From the NCBI RefSeq assembly GCF_004770905.1, contig NZ_RQHT01000010.1, forward strand, positions 124,001-188,000: a stretch of DNA of 64,000 nt, read 5' to 3'. Of the stretch, positions 7,018 to 16,242 are shown piece by piece; within the stretch, counting starts at the first letter, position 1, and the number at the start of each line of letters is the position of its first letter. Both the position numbers and the translations under genes were made by a program. The stretch is from Leptospira bandrabouensis. Lineage in GTDB: Bacteria; Spirochaetota; Leptospiria; Leptospirales; Leptospiraceae. A model generated the notes under the pieces. The model saw nothing but the letters and a program-made list of their open reading frames with translations, did no database searches and was not told the DNA's origin.

Positions 7018-8658
7018 ATGAATCAAATTACAAAAAAAGAAAGTTCGAGACTAGGTCATTTAAAAGCCGAATACGACATCATCATTATTGGTGGTGGGAT
7101 TACGGGTGCAAATGTTCTCTGGGATGCCACACTTCGCGGTTACAATTGTTTACTTGTAGAAAAAAATGATTATGCTTCTGGAACAAGCCAAGCTACTTCT
7201 AAACTCATTCATGGTGGACTAAGATATTTAAAAAATCTTGAATTTGGACTTGTGCGTGAATCACTTTCAGAAAGAAGGTATCTTGCTAAAATTTCTCCTC
7301 ATGCAGTAAGGCCAATGGGATTTATCATTCCCATTCGTTCTTTATTTCAAAGAATTCTTTTGTTTTTTGGAATGGAGTTGTACAATGCCCTTTCTTTTGA
7401 TCGAAATCGAGAGATTGATGCCGATGTTCAACTTCCTAGATACAGATGGAATTCAGTCGGAGAGACCATCTATAAAGTATTGGGATTAGATAGAAAGTCC
7501 CTGAAAGGTAGTTTTCAATATTATGATTATGCCAATCCCAATCCTGAAAAACACACAACGGAATTTATTTTATCCGCCAAAGAAAAGGGAGCACATGCCT
7601 TTAATTACCTTGCGGTTACTACTTTAAAAAAACAAAATAGCGGTGGATACACAGTTGGTCTTACCGATACACTAACAGGGAAAAAGGTGTTAGTTTCTAC
7701 TAAGATAGTTGTGAATTCAGCAGGTCCTTGGGCGGATGTGATCGAATCTATGACAGGAGTCACTGCTGAGAAAAAACTCGTTCGTTCTAAAGGGATTCAT
7801 GCCGTCGTTCGCAATATTTGTGGGAATGAATGTGCTGTGCTTTCCAAAAGAGACGGCTCTCATCTATTCGTCATTCCTTGGCGTGGGAAAACCATTGTTG
7901 GAACCACTGATACTGCTTATGAAGATGATCCAGATGCATTTAAAGTCAAACAGTCTGAACTTGTGGATTTATTGGATGAGGTAAATTATAGTTTTGGATT
8001 TGCAAAACTCAGTCTAAAAGATGTGGATTATTTTTATGGCGGTCTCCGGCCTCTGGTTGAAGATCCAGGAAGTACGGAAGGAACTTACTCTGCTTCTAGA
8101 AAATCAGAGATCTTTCATTATGAAAAGGAAGGATTCCCGGGTTTTTTCTCAGCGTTAGGTGGGAAGTATACAACAAGTCGCGCTGTTGCCGAGAATTTAG
8201 TAACTGCAATTGATCAGTACACAAAAGGACAAGAATCTCCTTGTGCCACAAAATTCACTCCTTTGCTTGGAGGAAGATACCAAAGTCTCAAAGAACTTGT
8301 AAATGAATTGCAGTTAAAATTCCCGAAAGTTTCTGGTGCAAAGATAGAAACATTGGCAAGACGGTATGGAAGTGTCACCTGGAAAATTTTATCAATCGAA
8401 GGAAAAGATTTTTATCGGATCCCTAACGGTGAAATATATTATGAAGAAGAAGTAGAATACATGGTGACTCATGAAGATATTTTTCATCTAACGGATTTTT
8501 ATTTTAGAAGGTCTGGTGTAGGTACTGTCGGGCTCCTTGATCCCACAGAAAGAACAAGGCTTGATAAAAAGATTGCAAAAATTCTTGGTTGGAATGCCGA
8601 CCGATTGAAAGAAGAATCAAAGTTAGTTGATGAAAGATACAAATGGTTTGTTGATTAA
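7018..8658 (+). CDS. glpD: Glycerol-3-phosphate dehydrogenase, aerobic FAD type
   Basis: This encodes 546 residues, the usual GlpD length. GGGITG (25-30) is the FAD dinucleotide-binding loop, followed by the GTSQATSKLIHGGLRYL signature (55-71). Later come GTTDTAYEDDP, FYGGLRPL and SALGGKYTTSR, and a C-terminal helical domain (DAO_C). The enzyme oxidises sn-glycerol-3-phosphate to dihydroxyacetone phosphate and passes electrons to quinone at the membrane. DHAP is the precursor of acyl-DHAP, so position in an operon with an AGPS-like enzyme makes sense. Overlaps the thioesterase gene by one base. Confidence 0.95.
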   Translation: MNQITKKESSRLGHLKAEYDIIIIGGGITGANVLWDATLRGYNCLLVEKNDYASGTSQATSKLIHGGLRYLKNLEFGLVRESLSERRYLAKISPHAVRPMGFIIPIRSLFQRILLFFGMELYNALSFDRNREIDADVQLPRYRWNSVGETIYKVLGLDRKSLKGSFQYYDYANPNPEKHTTEFILSAKEKGAHAFNYLAVTTLKKQNSGGYTVGLTDTLTGKKVLVSTKIVVNSAGPWADVIESMTGVTAEKKLVRSKGIHAVVRNICGNECAVLSKRDGSHLFVIPWRGKTIVGTTDTAYEDDPDAFKVKQSELVDLLDEVNYSFGFAKLSLKDVDYFYGGLRPLVEDPGSTEGTYSASRKSEIFHYEKEGFPGFFSALGGKYTTSRAVAENLVTAIDQYTKGQESPCATKFTPLLGGRYQSLKELVNELQLKFPKVSGAKIETLARRYGSVTWKILSIEGKDFYRIPNGEIYYEEEVEYMVTHEDIFHLTDFYFRRSGVGTVGLLDPTERTRLDKKIAKILGWNADRLKEESKLVDERYKWFVD

Positions 8659-9080
8659 TGGCCCGGATCACTATCGATATTCCTGAAAAACAAATTTATT
8701 CTACGGACTTAAGTGTCCGTATCTCAGATATCAATTTTGCCGGGCATCTTGCACATGATGCCATTTTAACCTTAACCCACGAATGTCGGGCACGTTTTTT
8801 CCATTCCCATGGATGGACAGAAATCAATGTGGAAGGGAAGGGGATTGTGGTTTCTGATGTTGCCATCGTTTATAAATCAGAAGCCTTTTTTCCGGATGAA
8901 TTGGTGATGCAACTTTTTGTGGACAATGTTTCGAAAAAATCATTGGAAATGGTTTACGTGATTACTCACAAAAATGGCGGAAAAGAAATTGCCCGTGCCA
9001 AAACTGCTATCGTTTTCTTTGATTATGCGGAGAGAAAACCATGCCCTATCCCGGAAGTTTTTCTAAAAGTCCTTATTTGA
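8658..9080 (+). CDS. Hot-dog-fold acyl-CoA thioesterase (4HBT/YbgC-like)
   Basis: This encodes 140 residues. The segment VRISDINFAGHLAHDAILTL corresponds to the 4HBT active-site helix (D-x-N/D-x-x-GH), although His replaces the Asn usually found after GH. A five-strand sheet follows with AIVYKSEAFFPDEL. Members hydrolyse acyl-CoA thioesters in the cytoplasm. It is the last gene of the lipid operon and ends 8 bases inside the convergent MeaB gene. It may release fatty acid from an acyl-CoA used or made by the pathway. Confidence 0.8.
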   Translation: MARITIDIPEKQIYSTDLSVRISDINFAGHLAHDAILTLTHECRARFFHSHGWTEINVEGKGIVVSDVAIVYKSEAFFPDELVMQLFVDNVSKKSLEMVYVITHKNGGKEIARAKTAIVFFDYAERKPCPIPEVFLKVLI

Positions 9081-10062
9081 TTTTTGTTTGGATCAGAGAA
9101 ACAAATTTCCGTTCTTCTTCTTCATACTTCAGTTTATGAATCCCACCTAATGGATTTCTTTTTACAGCTTGGTTCCACTGCGAAGATTCTAACTTTTCCC
9201 AAATCGATATTCCCCACCTGCCATATTCATTGCGAATCCATTGTGTGAGTTGGGTGAGGGTTTCTAAATTTTTGTCCTTTCGGTTTTGGTATTTTAAAAT
9301 GTATAACAATAGTTCTTCGATTCCTTTTCGTTTGGTAACCGATGTTTTAAAAATTGGAGGAAGGGACTGGTCGGGCAATATGTCTTTGATGAATTCCAAA
9401 GTGGATTCTAACATATAATAACTGGAATTTGCCAAAGACTCTTCATCACATTTGTTGATGATAAAAGCTTCCGGCACTTCCATAATTCCCGATTTCATAA
9501 ATTGTACTTGGTCTCCACCAAGAGGTTGCATTACAAGAAAGGATAAATCGGAAATGAGAGAAACAGAAATTTCGTTTTGGCCAATTCCTACTGTTTCTAT
9601 AAATACATAATCAAAAACTTTTCTTAAGAAACGAATGACATGATAAGTATATGGATTGAGTCCTCCTAATTCCAATTGAGAAGGTTGGGATCTGAAATAA
9701 ATACGATTGTCTCTCCTTGGAAGCGTGACTCTAGTTCTATCACCGAGGATGGAACCTCCACTCACATTGGAAGAAGGATCAATGGCAACAATAGCCATTT
9801 TTTTATCAGGGGCAAGGTCTAAAAAAAGTTTACAAACCTCACCAAGTAACGAGGATTTGCCGGCACCTGGTGTTCCTGTGATACCGATGGTAAGTCCTTC
9901 TTTAGTGTCTGGGTTCTGAAGGATTAGTTCTTGGAATAAGGACTCGCGAAATTCTAAATTGTTTTCTGTTTCAATTTTTGAAATGATTTTTGCAATCGGA
10001 TATTTTTCACCGGGGAGTGCCTCTGAAACCAGTTGGGATAATGATTCTTTGGTATCAATCAA
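9073..10062 (-). CDS. meaB: MeaB-type GTPase chaperone for a B12-dependent mutase
   Basis: This encodes 329 residues. The P-loop is GTPGAGKS (63-70). IDPSSNVSGGSILGDRTR follows, and the guanine motif is NKCD. The IDPSS and GSILGDRTRM-like pattern is specific to MeaB/ArgK GTPases, which load and protect adenosylcobalamin in acyl-CoA mutases. It lies 103 bases downstream of the ethylmalonyl-CoA-mutase-like gene in the same direction, so it probably serves that enzyme. A second, more divergent MeaB at 56807 pairs with methylmalonyl-CoA mutase. The older label LAO/AO transport ATPase is misleading. Confidence 0.92.
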   Translation of the reverse strand: MIDTKESLSQLVSEALPGEKYPIAKIISKIETENNLEFRESLFQELILQNPDTKEGLTIGITGTPGAGKSSLLGEVCKLFLDLAPDKKMAIVAIDPSSNVSGGSILGDRTRVTLPRRDNRIYFRSQPSQLELGGLNPYTYHVIRFLRKVFDYVFIETVGIGQNEISVSLISDLSFLVMQPLGGDQVQFMKSGIMEVPEAFIINKCDEESLANSSYYMLESTLEFIKDILPDQSLPPIFKTSVTKRKGIEELLLYILKYQNRKDKNLETLTQLTQWIRNEYGRWGISIWEKLESSQWNQAVKRNPLGGIHKLKYEEEERKFVSLIQTKIK

Positions 10063-10102
10063 GTGTGGTAGCCATTATAAAACATAAGTCAGAGTAGTGG
10101 AA

Positions 10103-10138
10103 CTTCCATTGCAGATCTATTATAATCCACAATGGAAG
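10103..10138 (-). repeat. Stem-loop between the mutase and MeaB genes
   Basis: CTTCCATTG (10103-10111) and CAATGGAAG (10130-10138) are perfect 9-base arms around an 18-base loop. It lies in the 103-base gap of the ecm-meaB operon and has no T run after it. A transcript-stabilising or partially terminating element is possible, making MeaB less abundant than the mutase. Confidence 0.45.
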
Positions 10139-10165
10139 GTTAAATGTAAAAACTGCTTTTCGTTT

Positions 10166-12184
10166 TTAAGCGAAAGCAGGTTCTACAGAAACGATGTCGA
10201 TGATTTTTTCCATAATCGACATTAGATCATAGTCTTTTGGAGTAAAGATTTCTCGAATTCCCATTTTTTTGAGTTCATCAAAATCGGATTCAGGAATGAT
10301 TCCACCAATCACAACAGGGATTTTTGCCTTGTAATGCGCTAGTTCATCAAACAACTGTTTTACGATTTCTTTGTGAGATCCAGAAAGGATGGAAAGCCCA
10401 ATCACATTGGCATTTTCTTCCACAGCAGATTGTACGATTTCTTCAGGAGAGAGGCGAATCCCTGAATAAATCACATCAAAACCACTATGTTTTGCTGAGA
10501 CTGCAATCATCTCTGCACCATTGGAATGACCATCAAGTCCTGGTTTCCCCACGACAATTTTTGGCCTATGTCCATTGGCCTTAGTAAAGGCTTCCACTTT
10601 GGAACGAACCGTAGAAACTTTATCATCCGACAAAAAGAGTTTTTGTCCATCCACACCGGTAGGTGGGTTGTATTCTCCGTAAACTTCCCTCAGTGCATCA
10701 GCCCATTCCCCTGTGGTGACGAGTGCTTTGGCACAAGCGATGGAGAAAGGCATCAGATTTTTTCCTTCTTTTGCTGCTTTTTTTAAGTCTTCAATGGATT
10801 TTTTGGCAAGATCGGCATTCCTACGAGACTTTGCTTCTGCTAGAACGTTTAACGTTTGTTCTGCGGATTTTGGATCTACTTTAAAAATTCCACCATCGGA
10901 GTCTGTCATCAGTGGAGATTTGATTCCATCGGTCCATTTGTTTTTACCAACAATCACAAGTTCATTGGAATTGATTTTAGAAAGCCTTTCTGTTTGTGAT
11001 TTTACAAGTTGAGACTTCATATAACCATTTTCAATGGCAACAAGGGCACCACCCATATCGATGATTTTTTGGATTTCCAGTTTTGCTTCTTCTTTAAGAG
11101 CCTTCACTTTGGATTCAATCACTTTCGATCCTTCAAAGATGTCTGGATATTCTAGAAGGTCTGTTTCATAAGCAAGAACTTGTTGTAATCGAAGTGACCA
11201 TTGTTGGTCCCAAGGTCTTGGTAAGGATAATGCTTCATTCCAAGCAGGAAGTTGGAGGGCACGACATCTTGCATTTCTTGAAAGTGTCACACCTAAGGAT
11301 TCAATGAGAATTCTCCATGCATTGTTTTCTGGTTGTTCTTCTGTAAGTCCTAGTGAGTTGACTTGCACTCCATATCGAAACACTCTGTATTTGGCGGTTT
11401 TTACGCCGTAACGTTCTTTGGTAATTTCTTCCCACATTTCGGTGAAGGCGCGCATTTTGCACATCTCTTCCACAAAACGAATCCCGGCGTTGACAAAGAA
11501 AGAAATTCGACCCACACATTGTTCGAATTCGTCTGCGGTAAAACAATTTCTTTCTTTGATGGCATCTAACACGGCAATGGCTGTGGCAAGTGCAAATGAA
11601 AGTTCTTGTACAGGGGTCGCACCAGCTTCTTGTAAGTGATAAGAACAGATGTTAGATGGGTTCCACTTAGGGATATTGTGTAAACAATATTCATACATAT
11701 CCACGATGATTTTCATGGATTCTTTCGGCGGATAAATATAGGTTCCACGAGCTAAATATTCTTTGATTAGATCATTTTGTGTGGTTCCGTTTAATTTTTC
11801 GAGAGGAACTCCACGTTCTTCGGCAAGGGCCACATATAGCGAAAGTAACCACATGGAAGTTCCATTGATGGTCATAGATGTGTTCATTTCTTCGATCGGG
11901 ATTTGGTCGAACAAAATGCGAAAATCTTCAAGTGAATTGATAGGAACACCGACCTTACCGATTTCGGGACGTGATACCTCGTGATCGGAACTATATCCAC
12001 ATTGGGTAGGGAGATCAAATGCAATGGAAAGACCTGTTTGGCCTTTAGAAAGGTTCTTTCTGTACAACTCATTGGAGGCTTTTGCATTGGTATGACCTGC
12101 ATAAGTCCTAAAAATCCACGGTTTGTCAGGTTTTCCCTGTCCATTCTCGTCCACGAGAAGGTATTCTTTTTTTTCGGCGGACAT
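10166..12184 (-). CDS. ecm: B12-dependent acyl-CoA mutase, ethylmalonyl-CoA mutase-like
   Basis: This encodes 672 residues in one chain: an N-terminal TIM-barrel substrate domain and a C-terminal cobalamin domain with D551-x-H553-x-x-G556 (GLDGHSNGAEMI). The substrate part has FDLPTQCGYSSDHE where the methylmalonyl enzyme in this window has [14 protein letters not shown]. The whole N-terminal region (WIFRTYAGHTNAKASNELY onwards) matches my memory of Rhodobacter ethylmalonyl-CoA mutase far better than methylmalonyl-CoA mutase. The reaction would be ethylmalonyl-CoA to methylsuccinyl-CoA, a step of the ethylmalonyl-CoA pathway for acetyl-CoA assimilation. The other pathway-specific genes (ccr, mcd) are not in this window. 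Isobutyryl-CoA mutase-like activity is the alternative. Confidence 0.88.
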   Translation of the reverse strand: MSAEKKEYLLVDENGQGKPDKPWIFRTYAGHTNAKASNELYRKNLSKGQTGLSIAFDLPTQCGYSSDHEVSRPEIGKVGVPINSLEDFRILFDQIPIEEMNTSMTINGTSMWLLSLYVALAEERGVPLEKLNGTTQNDLIKEYLARGTYIYPPKESMKIIVDMYEYCLHNIPKWNPSNICSYHLQEAGATPVQELSFALATAIAVLDAIKERNCFTADEFEQCVGRISFFVNAGIRFVEEMCKMRAFTEMWEEITKERYGVKTAKYRVFRYGVQVNSLGLTEEQPENNAWRILIESLGVTLSRNARCRALQLPAWNEALSLPRPWDQQWSLRLQQVLAYETDLLEYPDIFEGSKVIESKVKALKEEAKLEIQKIIDMGGALVAIENGYMKSQLVKSQTERLSKINSNELVIVGKNKWTDGIKSPLMTDSDGGIFKVDPKSAEQTLNVLAEAKSRRNADLAKKSIEDLKKAAKEGKNLMPFSIACAKALVTTGEWADALREVYGEYNPPTGVDGQKLFLSDDKVSTVRSKVEAFTKANGHRPKIVVGKPGLDGHSNGAEMIAVSAKHSGFDVIYSGIRLSPEEIVQSAVEENANVIGLSILSGSHKEIVKQLFDELAHYKAKIPVVIGGIIPESDFDELKKMGIREIFTPKDYDLMSIMEKIIDIVSVEPAFA

Positions 12185-12285
12185 TCTTTGCCTCGTTTTA
12201 TAAATTCTATGTATAATTGAAAATCTTCTGGAATATTTTCACCTAAAAATTTATACAGGACTAGGCAAATTGAGCCTTTTCCAAG

Positions 12286-13617
12286 ATGCGAGACCCAAAA
12301 CCTTTTTCACCACTTCCTTTCTTTTTTAGCATCTTATTCTTAAGTTTTGCCTTTGCTTTGTTCTCCTATTTTAGACCTTTTCCTACTTCAGAAACGGAAT
12401 GGGAGTTTTTGGCCAATATTAAGGCAGCTGTGGAAGAGGGGGGACTGGTTTCCTCCCGGGAACCTCTTGCCATTTGGTTTGTGGTCGCATGGAAAAAACT
12501 CTTTGGAATGAATTATATTCCATCCTTTCTTGTGTTAGCTGGTCTTTTTTATAGTTTGTTTCTCCATTTGTTTATGCTACTGCTTCGGTCTGAAGAGTGG
12601 AAACGTAACCATTATCTTTTGGTTTATCTGGCTGCTTTTTTACCTTTTTCTTATGGATTTCCCACTTCTTATTTTACAGAAACCCTTTGCCTTGTATTTT
12701 TATTATTAGTTTTTTTAACATTCCGATTGGAAAAGATGACGGATCTTCTTGTTTTTCCCACCTTTACTATCCTTGCTTTCTTTTCTAGTTTCATTATGTT
12801 TTATTTGGGGTTTACCTTTTTTGTGATTCTGACTGGGATTCGTGGTTCGAGAAAGGCAGCCCAAAAAACATCAGTGTTTTATAAAAAGAAAAATGTGCCG
12901 TTTTTATTTTTACTTGGATATTTAGGATTTTTTCTTCTCTCTCTCATTTACTTTTCGTATGCAGATTTTTTTGGACCAAACTCCATTAGTTTTTTATTCA
13001 AAACTTGGTACACATCTGCACTTCTGATCCTTTTGCCACTTGTAGTTCTTGGAATTGGACACGTATTATTAAAAACAGAAAAAGAATTAAATACAGTCAC
13101 GGCATCGATTGTAATCGTAGTCTCCATTGCAGTTTCCATTTATTTTATATTCAAAAATCTAAGTGCTTCTGACAAAGAACCTTGGGAACTCCAATCTAAA
13201 AATCTAACCAAAGCTTTTGGACAGGCTCTTATTTTAAAATCGGATCCTATTTATTTACCGAAAGAATTCTCTTTTGCTTTCTATTTCCAGACAGGTACCA
13301 AAACCAAATACATGCGTGAGGAAACTGTTTCTGATAAATCTTTCTTATATGTAGAAGGAATTTGGAACCAAGACATACAATTGGTTCAGAAATCGGGACT
13401 CTTTCGAAGGAATCAAAGAACTTTTTCCATTGTTCCCATCAGTGAAGATGATGTTCTCATCCAAAGGGCTACATCAGAAAAAATAAAAAATGAAAAGAAT
13501 TTGAATTTTATTGCGAAAAAAGTGGACGATGCCTGGTTTTCGATTCCCGCCAAACGTCCGTTTGATCTTTATACTGCGGGATTACAGAAAAAATTTGGAT
13601 ATTTAACTTTCTATTGA
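12286..13617 (+). CDS. Multi-spanning membrane protein, possible GT-C glycosyltransferase
   Basis: This encodes 443 residues with about 8-10 hydrophobic helices over residues 10-290, then a soluble C-terminal part of about 140 residues. The first extracytoplasmic loop is acidic (SETEWEFLANIKAAVEEGG followed by REPLAIWFVVAW), as in the Asp/Glu-bearing first loop of GT-C mannosyltransferases. I cannot see a decisive motif. It is divergent from the mutase gene and alone in its transcription unit. The glycosyltransferase call is an inference from topology. Confidence 0.7.
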   Translation: MRDPKPFSPLPFFFSILFLSFAFALFSYFRPFPTSETEWEFLANIKAAVEEGGLVSSREPLAIWFVVAWKKLFGMNYIPSFLVLAGLFYSLFLHLFMLLLRSEEWKRNHYLLVYLAAFLPFSYGFPTSYFTETLCLVFLLLVFLTFRLEKMTDLLVFPTFTILAFFSSFIMFYLGFTFFVILTGIRGSRKAAQKTSVFYKKKNVPFLFLLGYLGFFLLSLIYFSYADFFGPNSISFLFKTWYTSALLILLPLVVLGIGHVLLKTEKELNTVTASIVIVVSIAVSIYFIFKNLSASDKEPWELQSKNLTKAFGQALILKSDPIYLPKEFSFAFYFQTGTKTKYMREETVSDKSFLYVEGIWNQDIQLVQKSGLFRRNQRTFSIVPISEDDVLIQRATSEKIKNEKNLNFIAKKVDDAWFSIPAKRPFDLYTAGLQKKFGYLTFY

Positions 13618-13633
13618 GAATTATTAAAAACTT

Positions 13634-14269
13634 TTAGGAACTAAAGTCTTTATAATATCGTTTCACTTTGTTTACGTACTTTTGAGTTTCTTCGTAAGGA
13701 GGAATCCCTTTGTAACGTTTCACAGCCCCAGGGCCCGCATTATAAGCGGCAATTGCTTTTTCTGGATCTTTGAATTCCTTCATAAGACCTTTTAAAAATT
13801 TCACTCCACCGCCTATATTGTCTTCAGGATCAAATGGATCATTCACTCCCAGTGATTCAGCGGTTTCTGGCATGAGTTGCATAAGACCCATTGCGCCTTT
13901 CGGAGACACCGCATTGGGTTTGAATCCTGATTCGGCTTTCACCATCGCCTTGACTAAGTTAGGGTCCATTCCTTGGGATTTGGCAATGGATTCAATGGTT
14001 CCTAAGATATCATTTGGTTTGGTTTTCGTATCCGGCTGGAGAGAGGTATTGGATTTGAATCCAACTTCTTCGGGGAAGGGGAGAGAAATTCCATCGGCTT
14101 TTTCCTTGGGATTCAATCCTTTTAGTTGGATTTCCGGATGGGAACGGTTCCATTCTCTTTCTAGGACATCGGGAAAGGAGACAAGGGATTTGGGATTTTC
14201 TGACAGTTTGGAAAGGGATTCCATTCGGTTTAACACAGATGATACAGAAGGAATATCAGAAAGTCTCAC
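13634..14269 (-). CDS. Lytic transglycosylase (SLT domain) without a signal peptide
   Basis: This encodes 211 residues. The C-terminal half (about 95-205) is a Slt70-type domain: MVKAESGFKPNAVSPKGAMG with catalytic Glu113, then GLMQLMPETAESLG, then AIAAYNAGPGAVKRYKGIPP. Such enzymes cleave peptidoglycan between MurNAc and GlcNAc to form anhydro ends. Residues 1-90 are polar and low in hydrophobicity, with no signal peptide from this start or any nearby upstream start. That is odd for a periplasmic enzyme. It may be exported by the flagellar apparatus, as FlgJ-type enzymes are, or by another route. Followed by a lone receiver gene in the same direction. Confidence 0.88.
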   Translation of the reverse strand: MRLSDIPSVSSVLNRMESLSKLSENPKSLVSFPDVLEREWNRSHPEIQLKGLNPKEKADGISLPFPEEVGFKSNTSLQPDTKTKPNDILGTIESIAKSQGMDPNLVKAMVKAESGFKPNAVSPKGAMGLMQLMPETAESLGVNDPFDPEDNIGGGVKFLKGLMKEFKDPEKAIAAYNAGPGAVKRYKGIPPYEETQKYVNKVKRYYKDFSS

Positions 14270-14321
14270 ATCCTAAGGATCGACAGAGTTTGTAAAAACT
14301 AAAGAAAAAAAATATGTCTCA

Positions 14322-14705
14322 TTAGCCGACTTCTGGGTTAATGGACTGCAAATCTTTGAGGGAGAGTGGTTTGACAAGATACCCTTTGACATTTGGGAAT
14401 TCAGTGGAACGAGCTTTGTCTGTGGGGTCGATAGAGGAGGTCAAAATATAGATGGGCAGTTTTGCGTATTTTGGATGTTTGCTAATTGCTTTTAAGAATT
14501 CCCAACCATCCATCACAGGCATATTCAAATCTAAAAATAACATATCTGGATCATTGGAACTTGCGAGGAGTGCATTCAGAGCATCCTCCCCATTTTGGAA
14601 TCCCTCGATTTCATCGGCAAAGGAAAACTTTTTCATCAAAGTTTTGATAAGAAATGTGGTAATCACATCATCTTCCACTAGGTAAACCATATTTAAATGT
14701 TTCAT
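14322..14705 (-). CDS. Single-domain response regulator (CheY-like receiver)
   Basis: This encodes 127 residues and is receiver domain only. The acidic pocket is E11-D12-D13, the phospho-acceptor is Asp59 in LFLDLNMPVMDG, the switch Thr/Ser region is YILTSS, and the conserved Lys is in YLVKPL. There is no output domain, so it must act by protein contact or in a phosphorelay. The window holds no kinase next to it. Its nearest neighbours are the transglycosylase gene 52 bases downstream and aspartase upstream, so the partner is unknown. Confidence 0.92.
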   Translation of the reverse strand: MKHLNMVYLVEDDVITTFLIKTLMKKFSFADEIEGFQNGEDALNALLASSNDPDMLFLDLNMPVMDGWEFLKAISKHPKYAKLPIYILTSSIDPTDKARSTEFPNVKGYLVKPLSLKDLQSINPEVG

Positions 14706-14770
14706 AAATTACAGAGAGATCCGAGCGAATTTTGATAAAAAATAAAAAGAAAGCAAGAAATAAACATCCT

Positions 14771-16174
14771 TTAAAGTGTATGCGGTGATGTGAGAATCTC
14801 AGGTCTCAGGATTTCTTTTAATTTTTTTTCTTCCAATAATCCGAGTTCCAAAACAATCGATTCGACGGAGCGGTTCTCGGAAAGTGCCTTCTTTGCGACA
14901 AGGGTTGCATTTTCATATCCGATGTAAGGATTGAGTGCGGTTGCAAGACCCGCAGAAGTTTTAGCCCTCGATTCTAACAACTCACGGTTGGCAGTGATCC
15001 CACTAATACAATTGATTTCTAATGTTTTACAACCAGCAGTTAAATGTTCAATACTTTTAAAAAGACTATGGGCAATGATAGGTTCAAAAGCATTTAACTG
15101 GAGTTGACCTGCTTCTGCGGCCATCGTGATGGTGATGTCATTTCCAATCACTTCATAAGCAATTTGGTTGACCACTTCGGGAATCACAGGATTTACTTTG
15201 CCTGGCATAATGGAAGAACCAGCCGCTTTGGCAGGTAAGTTGATTTCATTAAATCCACCTTGGGGTCCACTGGAAAGAAGCCGTAAATCATTACATATTT
15301 TTGATAACTTTGTCGCAATACGTTTGAGTATTCCGGACAACTGAACAAAAGCTCCTGTGTCCTGAGTGGCTTCGATTAAATTTGGAGCCGCCACCAAACT
15401 GAGTCCCGTATCATTTGCTAAAATTTCTGTTACAATTTTTGAATAACGAATATCTGTATTGATCCCTGTTCCAATGGCAGTGGCACCCAAATTGATTTCA
15501 CCGATAAGGGAAGTTGCTTCTTTTAATCGGCTAATATCCTCACCTAACATAACATCATACGTTGAAAATTCTTGACCAAGAGTCATAGGGACTGCATCTT
15601 GTAATTGAGTCCTGCCAATTTTTAAAATATCTTTAAACTCTTCTGATTTTTTGCGAAAAGCCAATTGGAGTTCGCCCATTGCATTGAGTAAACCTTTGAT
15701 GGCAAATACTGCGGCCACTTTAATCGATGTGGGATAAACATCATTAGTACTTTGGGACATGTTTACATCATTCAACGGGTGTAAGTGGGAGTAGTCTCCC
15801 TTGGGAAATCCAAACATTTCTAGTGCAATGTTTGTGATCACCTCATTGGCATTCATATTGGTGGAAGTTCCTGCTCCCCCTTGGATGACATCTACGACAA
15901 ATTCGGAATGAAATTCTCCTTTCAAAATTCGATCACAAGCATCAGAGATCATTTTTGTTTTTTCCTCTGAAAGTTGGCCTAGTTGCCAATTGGCTTTGGC
16001 AGAAGCTTTTTTGATATAGGCAAGGGCTCTCACTAAATCGGGGTAGGTCCCAATGGTTTTCCCAGTAATGGGATAATTTTCCAAAGCCCTTAGGGTATGG
16101 ATTCCCCAGTAAACATTTGCGGGAAGGTCTCGTTCTCCCAAAAGGTCGTGTTCTCTGCGTGTTAGTTTTGTCAT
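14771..16174 (-). CDS. aspA: Aspartate ammonia-lyase
   Basis: This encodes 467 residues, the usual length. The fumarase/aspartase superfamily signature GSSIMPGKVNPVIPEVVNQ is present, with the catalytic Ser in the SSIMPGK loop. GAGTSTNMNANEVITN and NDVNMSQSTNDVYPTS are the other two conserved regions. The enzyme interconverts L-aspartate and fumarate plus ammonia in the cytosol. The PVIPEVVNQ and TSTNMNANEV variants favour aspartase over class II fumarase, though fumarase cannot be wholly excluded. It would feed the TCA cycle from amino acids. Divergent from an exported-protein gene. Confidence 0.9.
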   Translation of the reverse strand: MTKLTRREHDLLGERDLPANVYWGIHTLRALENYPITGKTIGTYPDLVRALAYIKKASAKANWQLGQLSEEKTKMISDACDRILKGEFHSEFVVDVIQGGAGTSTNMNANEVITNIALEMFGFPKGDYSHLHPLNDVNMSQSTNDVYPTSIKVAAVFAIKGLLNAMGELQLAFRKKSEEFKDILKIGRTQLQDAVPMTLGQEFSTYDVMLGEDISRLKEATSLIGEINLGATAIGTGINTDIRYSKIVTEILANDTGLSLVAAPNLIEATQDTGAFVQLSGILKRIATKLSKICNDLRLLSSGPQGGFNEINLPAKAAGSSIMPGKVNPVIPEVVNQIAYEVIGNDITITMAAEAGQLQLNAFEPIIAHSLFKSIEHLTAGCKTLEINCISGITANRELLESRAKTSAGLATALNPYIGYENATLVAKKALSENRSVESIVLELGLLEEKKLKEILRPEILTSPHTL

Positions 16175-16242
16175 AGGTATTGATTTTCTATTGGATAGGA
16201 CGAAAGATACTCGACCAAATCCAAATGGAAAGAAGATTTATC

